A DNA stretch of 64,000 nucleotides from contig JAJGOT010000438.1 of NCBI GenBank assembly GCA_022457155.1, positions 1 through 64,000 of the forward strand, given 5' to 3'. Both the position numbers and the translations under genes were made by a program. This document shows positions 55,465 to 64,000 of the stretch, in pieces. The stretch comes from Cladopsammia gracilis. Taxonomy: Eukaryota; Cnidaria; Anthozoa; Scleractinia; Dendrophylliidae. Below the pieces are notes generated by a model that worked only from the letters and a program-made list of their open reading frames with translations, searched no databases and was not told the DNA's origin. Every line of letters begins with the position of its first letter. Position 1 is the first letter of the stretch.

Positions 55465-58400
55465 ATGATCAGAACAAGATATCCATGTCGACAACTGAAC
55501 AGCAAAGCCATAAAAAGTGCAGCGTTGTGCTACATAAGCCCTATTATTGTCGGAAAGTGCAGTGTTGTCAATGCGCAATGTGTTTGCAAGGTCGATGAAG
55601 AAGGGTTACAAAAAGCATGGAACGCTGTATGTACGACAAGAGATACCTGTGACAAGGCAATTTGTGGTAAGTCTGATCTTTGCATTCTCGATTGATAAAG
55701 AAGGTTGAGTTGCTTACGGATGTTTGTATTATTTTCCTTTTCACATGAATAAAAAACGTGGCATTTTTCTTCAGTGCAGTAAGTGCAAAAAGCCGAAAGA
55801 AAAGCCCAGGAAAGCAAAATGCAAACGGAGAGGGTGCCGAGAATGGCGACGCCGAGAGTGCCGAGAGTGCCGACGTTTTAACCTCCAGTCAAGTTGCTAG
55901 TACAACTAGTCAAGATTGGCTTTCTAACTACCCCACAGTCGTCAATGAGAAATTGTATCCGACAATAAACTATTGGATCGCATTAACAACTCCAAATGGT
56001 GCCCCAGCAAACCCCATCAACATTCACCGTGCGCTATTGGAATGTGGCGTGGAGACCATGGCAAACCAGGTACACAAATGTTTAATGTAACACCCTCGAT
56101 GTTTTCGTTTCTTCGTACTAATGAATCATTAAAAACCTTAACACTTTATAACCATTTGGCCTGCCGTTTTCTAAAACTTCTGTTCTTTTTTTTTGGCTGG
56201 ATGCGATTTCTCGATGTAGTAAACCGCTACTCTGTGGGGCGTAGTCGAGTTAATAGAAATACGAAATCAGCCAGAAAAAAAGCAAAATAAAACAAAAACA
56301 TTAAATTGACTATCTAAGGAAATCATTATAAATCAAGCTGAGGTAAATACGATTTCTACAGAGAAAAACCCAGCCATGTGCCCCTTTTGCCGATGGACGG
56401 TTCATCTTTGGGCGAAGTTAATTAAATTGTCCATTTATCTGGAAACGCATCAAGTATAGCACTAAAATGACTAAAGTACAAAAGCTACAATGCCCACAAG
56501 ATAAAGTTAATCACAAAATATTTTGTTATATTATTAGGTACCCTGCCATGAAGGAAAAGAATCCGCTGCAATGAAAGAGCTGTTCAAGGTCCTTAAAGAT
56601 CACAAAAATCCTATGATAAAAGAACTTGTGAATTCGTCGTACGAACATTGCTTTCGAAACGAAATGGAAAGTTTGCTTGGCGACGATGATTTCTTGGACC
56701 CCAACAGTTGTGGTACAGAGAACATTGCCAGAGTTTGGTTTATTAATAGTTCCTTCACCTCTCTGTTACAGAGGGCCATCACTAAACTTCAAGACGCAAA
56801 GTTGGAAGTGGATTAGTTTGGCGTTTATGACAACTGAAGCATTACTACTGGTGACGAAGAAGCAAGACTGTCAGATAAATTGACTGTACTCGTCAACGAC
56901 ATTCGCATAGCAATGAAGAAAATGGAGTACGCACTATCTCGAGGAAAGATATACAAGAAATGTCCTATGGCCATGTACACTTACACTTACAAGTGTGAAG
57001 TCCGAGCATTCATAAATTGTCTAGCGGCCAACGAGCTTTTTAAAGCAAGACTCCTCAGGGACATGAAAAAGGTGATCGACATCCTTGCCGACCCAGACTG
57101 CGAGGTCATACGTCCAATTCGCATAGACTACAACCTTGTCGAAGTAAATGCTGGTCACTGTTGGTCCATCAGAGAAAGGCGCTTCCTAGAGAGACCAATC
57201 CCAGATGAGAAGATCGGCCTTGTCACTCCACATGCCTTCGCGAAGTACGATTCTCACAAAGAACCCGACCCTAAGTACTTCAGAGAAATCCTGCAGAACA
57301 GCTTGTCGGAGGAAGAAGTGGCCAGTTTTTGTGAAGACTTTCTGAAGTTGTTGAATTATAATCAGAAGAAGCACAAAGACAAAGTGCCTTGTCTTGTTGG
57401 CGACGCGAACAGTAGCAAAACCAGCTTGTTTTTCCCGATCCAGGGACTCGTACACCATGGTAACATCGCAACAGTCACCAAACAATGTGCTTTTAACAAG
57501 GCAGTGATCAACTCGTCGACTGAAGTGATCTTCATAGACGAAGCAACAGAGAAAACCTTGGACATCGACGACTGGAAGGTGTTGACACAAGGCGGGTACA
57601 CTGCACACGATGTGAAGTACCAAACCGCGAGGGCCTTTATCAACAAATGCCCTATGCTGATAACGGCTCAGCACAAGCTAGAGTTTGGCCCTGTGGATCA
57701 ACCGGCCATGGAAAGACGTCTTCGAACATACAAATTTAAACATCTTGCTCGCACAAAGAAAAACGCAGCTGCGTGGCTGAAGAAACATGCTATGGATTGT
57801 GTCGTCTGGGCAGCAGAAAAGGCAAAATCTTGTAAAGGTGACAGCAAGAGCGAAGATGACGACGACGATGATGCTTCAATCGATTTTGGAAGTAGAAGAA
57901 AAAGAGGCCCTTCGTTCGTTTACACTGACAAGCCCGACAGCTGACAAAGACACGATCACACCATCAACCGACGAAGAGGAGCCTCAGTGCACTGATGAAA
58001 GTTGTACATCGATCGATGTCCTAGACGTGTTGAAAGAGGCCCTAGCCCGTTCACACCCTGAGAGTTTACGACATAGGCAGGTGCAGCACATGCTGATAGA
58101 AGAAGAGAGGAAAAGAAGCGTTCAAGAGAACTTCAATAAACAGCAGCACCTCCAAAGAATAGACTTTCTAAGAGAAAAGGGAGTTAGTACACAGAACGCG
58201 GAGCTACTACCGACAGACCCCTCGAAAGCGACACCGATCCCAATTCTCAGGGATCTCCAAAAGCATCAGGAAGCACAAAGAGCACTCCAAGAAGGGCAGC
58301 GTTGTGAGAAAACCCGGAAAGCGTTTAAAGGTGCCTGGCTACAGAAGACCGAGAAAGAGCTACACGATTGTGCCAAGCGCATCCACACTAGCCTCGATCA

Positions 58401-58954
58401 CTTAATGACAGCGTCATTGACGGCATACCGAGAAGTCCTGGAAGACAAGTTGAAGAACCACCACTGCAACATTGGAACTCTTTGCTCCAAGTTGCCTTGG
58501 AAGAAAGAAAGCGAGAATGTATCGCCCAAGGTCTACTCCAAAGCAGACTCCAACATCTGGTGAGGAATGTCTTCGAGGCTTTGCCAACGGCAGAGGAGCT
58601 CGGTGAGTCGTCGGTATCCGACCACGCAGGCCACAAAGGAGATAGCACTCAGGACGAAGCGAGCGGCAATAAGACCAGTCATGCCATCGTGTTGCAGCCT
58701 CCGGCTTCGGGTGACCAAAGCGTCAGCGACAAAGGGTTGGAAGTGGTAGTAGAAGAAGACAATGATGACGACGACATCTTTATCACCCAGTTCCGAGCTG
58801 GCAGATAAGTCACACCGCGTTTGCAAAAACCTGCCTAGTCAAGGCCAACTCGCAAATTTGCAGAAAGAGGCCGCGATCGGAGAGCGGTCAAGCTAAGAAA
58901 GGCAAGAAAGTCTGCAACAACACCATCTTGAGGTATTTCTCGAGCCAGCAATAG
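55465..58954 (+). pseudogene. SF3 helicase of the large element, copy B (inactivated)
   Basis: Same three-exon layout: 55465-55666, 55747-56069, 56538-58954. The defects are different from copy A. The exon 2 acceptor CACAG is CACAT (55742-55746). A TAG stop stands at about 56814 and a TGA at about 56834. Walker A glycine is serine ('GDANSSKTS'). A 26-bp deletion at about 57877 shifts the frame, and a base is lost at about 58788. The T-run after Walker A is uninterrupted here, so the frame through 'IQGLVHHGNIATVTKQC', Walker B 'VIFIDEAT' and motif C is continuous. The GK-to-SK change alone would probably abolish ATP binding. Confidence 0.85.
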
Positions 58955-59293
58955 CCGTGTGCATATTCCGCCGAGATAGAACGGACATTATTGTTTTAAT
59001 CATTATTTTATTTTTGGCTTTTTGGTTTAGTTGGCCAAGAATATGTGAACTAGTTACGATTTGAATTAGGGACTGTGTATGCAATCGAACCTTCTGTTGC
59101 ACAGCGTATATACATGTACACGTGTACCCATCATGGCACGTTTTGACTCGTAATAAAGGAGTGCAGTAACTTATGGAATAAGTCTGGTCAGTCTTGTGGT
59201 GTATGGTACATTCTTAAATAAAAAAAGCGATAAACGTTTTAAGTTGCAAAATGCCAACAGAAACGCATCTTGGCGTTTATGACACAGTTCAAT

Positions 59294-60952
59294 TTAGGTA
59301 TACTGTCCCGAAGGAAATTTGAGCGCAGCTCTTTTCTTCAGAGAGTCCGTCGTTCTTCCCTCTTGAAACTTGGAGTCAGGGTCTCTCAGAATTGCCGTCC
59401 ACTGCCCAAATCCGTGCATATCTATTCCTTTCTTGAGAAAAATTAATCGTCTTCGTCTGCCCTGAACTTCAACATCCGACGATAACGTTTTTGAATGCGC
59501 AAGGGATTTGTGGGCGGGGCATCTTTCTTAGGGACCACGCTTGTTGATTCCAGAGTTTCAACTGATGGTGCCAAACTTGAAGTTGAAGCGCCAAACCTTG
59601 CTTGCACGTCCTCGTCCACCTCTGAACCCTTGCTGCCTTGTAGTTTTTGTAGACACTCGTGAGCCCTCACAGCAACTTGCGCGATCTCTGCTTTTGATAG
59701 TGAACTTTGACAACAGCAGAGCTGTGCTTTTGGTTCTCTGACAAAATGCTTTGCTCTTTGCTAGTCAGTAGGTTGAGGCTTTGCGTTTCCACAATTTGAC
59801 GATAACGTGTCGGATGTATGTATTTACCAATTGCGTCAAAAACCAATTTGCTCATGACGTCGCCTAATTTGCTGTGTTGGCCTCCATTTTTATTGACCAG
59901 AACAAAGTCGCACTGAGGTTTTAGCAACGGCCTAATGAAAGTGATGTAGCCATCGAGTACTTGCATGCTTGTATCTGTCAGAATCAAGGAATCGAAACCG
60001 TACTTGCTAGCAGTCTTGAACATTTTCTGATCGATGAATCCCCCATTTTCCTTCACTGCACTGACCATGTCGACCGTCAAATACTGATAAGTCATAGGAC
60101 GCGATCCCTTCTCTTTGATGAATAAGTACATGGCAACAAATTTCGTGGCAAATGTTAGGTCTGATGGGTTAACTTCACCTGCACTGGTTTTGCACATCTT
60201 AACGGTGTTTTCGTAGCGGGGTAAATGAAAAGTCACGACTTCCAACAATTCCTCCATGGATGCCCAGTGTCCCTTAGCATCCAGAGTTTCAATGTCTAGA
60301 TCCTGTGTCCACTGCAATCGCATCATCTTTGCTACTGTCTTGCGCGCCCTTTTCAGGTACACCTCTGTCTTGGATAATTTTCAGAAATAGCATCTATGTA
60401 TCCCAAGCGTCCACCATGTCCAAGCTTGCATTCTTCTTGCAAGTGGTCGATAAACTTGAATAACAAATTTGGAGAACACAGACTGAAGTCCATTACTTCA
60501 AATGTCAATTGCTCCTTGTCGTCGCAGCAAAATTTCAGAAATTTAAAGCATCTCTTCGCTACTTGTTGAGCTGTGCGATCTTTCTTGCAACCGCCGCCAC
60601 TCCCAGTTAACCATTTTGTGAATACTTCGCCAATTTGACCAGAAATTGAAAATGAAGGCAATACTCCCACGGCATGTTTTGCGCTTACATTCGATGGGTC
60701 ACCTTCTGATGTTGTTACTGGCGAGTTATTTGGTACTTTCAGCTCGGGCTTTTCGTCAAAATAAGAGAACCAACTGTGCTTGGTATTCACGTGTTTCCTG
60801 CAGCCGCGTTGACTTTGAAATCCGTCGTGTGTGCACTCTTGTATTGGACAGTGATACAAGCTATCTGTTTCGTCTTTTTCCAAGTGAAGCCATTTTGGTT
60901 TGGGCGAAGCGCCATCTATATTCGACCAGTCAACCTTGCTCTTCTTGCTCAT
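59294..60952 (-). pseudogene. Crypton-like tyrosine recombinase, copy B (inactivated)
   Basis: This is the only copy with an ATG start (60950-60952): 'MSKKSKVDWSNIDGASPKP'. The C2H2 finger and catalytic R, K, HxxR, H and Y motifs are as in copy A, and the frame is intact through the segment where A and A' lost a base ('VKENGGFIDQKMFKTASKY'). Its own lesions are a deletion of roughly 50 bp near 60385 that removes part of the core-binding domain, one base lost at about 59675, and a premature stop at about 59443 before the Myb-like domain. No copy is functional as it stands. Confidence 0.85.
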
Positions 60953-61061
60953 ATTTCAAGTGGAACAACATTTGAATAACACTTCACACACTTAACATGG
61001 CAAGTAGGTCAAAATAAGAACCAATAGGAAACAATGAAGGCAATCATGCATGCTCGAATTT

Positions 61062-61163
61062 GTCACAACTTGCCCTTGCTTGTCACAACTCGCCCATGCT
61101 TGCCACAACTCGCCCATGCTTGCCACAACTCGCCCCTGCTTGCCACAACTTGCCCCTGCCTGC
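61062..61163. repeat. 20-bp tandem repeats upstream of recombinase, copy B
   Basis: Five units of the CTTGCCACAACTCGCCCATG type, one more than in copy A. Confidence 0.85.
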
Positions 61164-61509
61164 CGTTTTGCACATTTATAACATCTTGTAAGATACGACA
61201 AGATAGGAGCCAAGACATACCTTACATACACTGTACATCAGAAAACGGCTGTCAATCTCTGTTTTGTACGATTTTAGTGATAGTATTCGACTGAAATCTC
61301 TGCCATTTGACAAGAGAACAACAGCAACAAATAATCGTCGTACAATCATTATTTCATTGAAAAACATCCATGTTATATACAACAAGGGCGAACGTCATAA
61401 AAAGAATGGAAAAATAATGCTGAATACTCGAACCATTTTACACTCAAGCTAAGTGTATATCCACGTTAAATAAAGTATGTTATGCTATATTACGTTACAT
61501 AAATACGAA

Positions 61510-62650
61510 CACGTAATAGGAACAAACGTTCCACATGCCAGCAAAAAGGAACTCCTTGATAGGAACAATTGTTCCTCAAAACATTGAAACGGAACAGGCT
61601 GTCAAAATAGGAACTATCAACTAAAGGAACACAAAATGATGAATAAGAACCATTTCACATGAATAGGAACCAGTGGTTAGGAACAATCGTTCCACATGCC
61701 AGCAAAAAGGAACTCCTTGATAGGAACAATTGTTCCTCAAAACATTGAAACGGAACAGGCTGTCATAATAGGAACTATCAACTAAAGGAACACAAAATGA
61801 AAAATAAGAACCATTTTACATGAATGGGAACCAGTGATTAGGAACAATCGTTCTGCAAGCCAGCAAAACAGAACTCATTTATAGGAACAATCGTTCCTCA
61901 AAACATTTCAACGGAACAGGCTGTCAAAACAGGAACTATCAACTAAAGGAACATAAAATGAAAAATAAGAACCATTTCACATGAATAGGAACAAGTGATT
62001 AGGAACAATCGTTCCACATGCCAGGAAAAAGGAACATATCCTATGAAAAGGAACTCATTAATAGGAACAATCGTCCCTCAAAACAGTAAAACGGAACGGG
62101 CTGTCAATACAGGAACTATCAACTATAGGAACGTAAAATGATAAAATAAGAACCATTTCACTTGAAAAGGAACAAGTGATAAGGAACAATCGTTCCACAT
62201 ATGCCAGCAAAAAGGAACATATCCTATAACAGGGAACTCATTGAAAGGAACAATTGTTCCTCAAAAGAGTGAAAAGGAACAAGCTGTGAAAACGGGAATT
62301 ATCACAGCAAGGAACAAATGTTGAATAGGAACAACTTATTGGGAACATGAGTTCCGCGCGTCAACAATAAGGAACGGCTACTCTGAATGGGAACACATCA
62401 AAAGGAACTATTGTTCCTTAAATGAATGAAAACGGAACAAAATCTCAAAACAAGAACAAAAACTGCTAGGAACGCTAGTTCCTAAACTACCCATTCAGGA
62501 ACAATACGTTCCATTCACGAGTATAAATTCGGAACAATAGGTGCTATTTAGCTATGAATGAACATTTTGTTCCTACTTAATATCGACAATTGTTCCTATT
62601 TAGCCTGAACGGACCACGCAAATCAGGAACAATTCATCCAATGGGAGCAT
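61510..62650. repeat. GGAAC-N4-GTTCC iteron array, copy B
   Basis: Same palindromes and half-sites as 52250-53560, beginning at about 61518 and 61560. It has about 16 palindromes and differs from copy A mainly by one missing higher-order unit and small indels. It ends with AGGAACAATTCATCCAATGG near 62625. Confidence 0.9.
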
Positions 62651-62838
62651 TCTCAATTAAAATATCGGAACAGCATGCAAAAATAAAAACACGTTTAAAC
62701 CCACCTCGATAATAAAGAAAAACACAGTAAAGCGTTGGTAGAATCGATGTGTGGTATACATTGAACAGCCGAAATTTGATGAACGTAATCACTCTAAAAC
62801 TTCCACAAATTAACAAGTCACAAATATTGGGAAACGTA

Positions 62839-63480
62839 GAAGGAGGGGTAGAAGGAGGGGGAGAAGGAGGGGGGAGGAGGGGAAGGAGGAGGAGAAGGAG
62901 GGGGCAGAAGGACGGGGAGGAGGAGGGGAAAAAGGATGGGGGAAAGTAGGGAGAGGAGGGGGAGGGGAGAAAGGAGGGGGGAGAAGGAGGAGGAGTGGGG
63001 AAAAGGAGGGGGAGAGAAGTAGGGGGAAGGAGATAGGGGGTTATAAGAACAAAAGTGATGAAGCTTATTAGCATTCCTATTAGTATTCTGTAACAGTGAT
63101 GCAGCATAGCTGTTCTGTATCAGGATTTTCACTTCATTTTTCACACTTCGTTTTGTATTTTCCTTATGAACTATTAATGAATTTTGTAATAATAATAAAA
63201 AAAACTACCCCTTTGGAAATTTCAGTTTAACTTCATACTTTTATATTTCCTGGTATTGACTAAGTACGTACAGCTGTACATGCATGTGCTTTCTAACAAT
63301 ATGGTTCCTTTAACATTGATTAGAAATAAATCACAATACATACACTGGATGTTGGCACATTAAATATAAATTATGCACAACATGTGTCTGAGTGTACAGC
63401 TGTATCTAGCCTTTTTTATTTTAAGGGGTGTTGCACTTGACACCTCCATCCCCATCCCTTTTCTGTAGTTTGTTGAAAAA
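62839..63480. repeat. Purine-rich tract and dispersed repeat flanking copy B
   Basis: About 195 bp of almost pure G/A on the plus strand (many runs of 4-7 G), then GGGGTTATAAGAACAAAAGT and TTTTAAGGGGTGTTGC blocks shared with 22930-24080. The G-runs could form quadruplexes. Long proline/serine-rich frames on the minus strand (62634-63144) are low-complexity shadows. Confidence 0.75.
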
Positions 63481-64000
63481 AAGAATGGTTGAAACTTCAT
63501 TAAATAGTAGATTAACTTAATTTCACACTATCACCAGCCAAGATCTCTGGGCAACTCTATGCGTAAGCATAATTTCCAACAAAATCAAGTCATAACAACC
63601 ACTGTAATATGATGTAATTACTCATGCGCGTAGCGGCATGAGTTATAAAATGCCCTCCGTTTTTCTTTTTTTTTTTATTATTATTTTTTGTGTCACGATT
63701 TTGCATGCAAATTTATGCACGCATATTTTAAATTGTGCATTTCCGGTTCGTAGCTTTGCCCTTTTCACTTCCGGTTTGGTGACTTCCGGCTACTCTCACT
63801 TCCGTCAAAACATCGTTACTGAAGTGTCACGACAGCGCCTCCTACAACCCTACTCACATTAGTAATGTTCACGTCACGTATATATTAAAGTCACAGTAAA
63901 GACTGGCTTCATTGTGGTACGGCCTTCATTTATAAAACATTCAATAGTAACGTGGTTTGCAGGTGCGATGACTGAATGAAAGGAGTAACTCTTCTCCATG
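63481..64000. other. Nothing recognised except a dispersed repeat stub
   Basis: 63612-63730 is the second copy of the repeat at 38392-38500 (TTACTCATGCGCGTAGCGGCATGAG, T-run, GCATGCAAATTTATGCACGC). No gene is seen up to the window end. Confidence 0.5.

Larger units (their letters stand above)
54804..62838 (+). mobile_element. Large helicase/tyrosine-recombinase element, copy B (~8.0 kb)
   Basis: This is the more compact copy: left end, TATA box, helicase gene (55465-58954, plus), recombinase gene (59294-60952, minus), 20-bp repeats (61062-61163), iteron array (61510-62650) and right end. It has the same gene order and high nucleotide identity to copy A. No capsid, polymerase, DDE transposase or reverse transcriptase is present. 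The boundaries are the limits of similarity with copy A, so the real ends may be a little further out. Confidence 0.8.

Noticed and set aside
55758..55880. Cysteine-rich alternative frame in helicase exon 2 (CSKCKKPKEKPRKAKC)
   Set aside because: It looks like a zinc finger but is soon closed by stops in copy A, and it is not in phase with the helicase exons. The other frame continues through both splice sites.
39707..62838. Polinton/Maverick or an integrated virus as explanation of the large element
   Set aside because: No protein-primed polymerase, capsid, packaging ATPase, protease or DDE integrase is visible; the only genes are the SF3 helicase and the tyrosine recombinase.
62634..63144. 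Proline/serine-rich minus-strand frames up to 157 codons
   Set aside because: They translate the purine-rich tract and the end of element copy B; low complexity with no start context or domain.

Overview
The window is eukaryotic nuclear DNA. It is AT-rich, with introns bounded by GT...AG, many degenerate retroelement pieces, MITE-like hairpins, minisatellites and (ATT)n tails. The mix of element types (CR1/L2-like LINE, Penelope-like, transposon-type OTU, Crypton-like recombinase, expanded TKL kinase) suggests an invertebrate, most probably a cnidarian such as a stony coral. That assignment is an inference from repeat types and is not proven here.

Layout. 0-3.2 kb: decayed LINE. 5.0-8.06 kb (minus): the only convincing host gene, a TKL-type kinase with a coiled coil built from 14-residue repeats; a phase-compatible possible upstream exon lies at 18.6-18.8 kb. 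9-16 kb: patchwork of a SINE-like repeat, a RecQ-like helicase fragment, LINE and Penelope fragments, and MITEs. 15-20 kb: three minisatellites (87, 86-89 and 73 bp). 21-31 kb: nested hairpin elements, a perfect tandem duplication of a possible exon, and a foldback element with a 9-bp target-site duplication. 31-35 kb: OTU fragment and a 1.05-kb palindrome. 35-39.7 kb: little recognisable.

39.7-62.8 kb: the main discovery. Two copies of a large element lie in the same orientation. Copy B spans about 8.0 kb (54,804-62,838). Copy A (39,707-53,753) is lengthened by a tandem duplication of its right half and by a LINE inserted into the duplicate. Each copy carries a spliced gene for a superfamily-3 (papilloma E1/parvovirus NS1-type) helicase on the plus strand. 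A convergent intronless gene encodes a tyrosine recombinase with an N-terminal C2H2 finger and a C-terminal Myb/SANT-like domain. Behind the recombinase lie short 20-bp repeats and a 1.1-1.3 kb array of GGAAC-N4-GTTCC palindromes and single GGAAC half-sites. Half-sites also lie next to the TATA box of the helicase gene and the start of the recombinase gene. The arrangement looks like an initiator/replicative helicase, an integrase and an iteron-type origin in one unit: a replicating, integrating element. I do not recognise this combination as a described transposon class. Every gene copy here is inactivated by frameshifts, stops, splice-site loss or start loss, but the lesions mostly differ between A and B, so the family architecture can be read.
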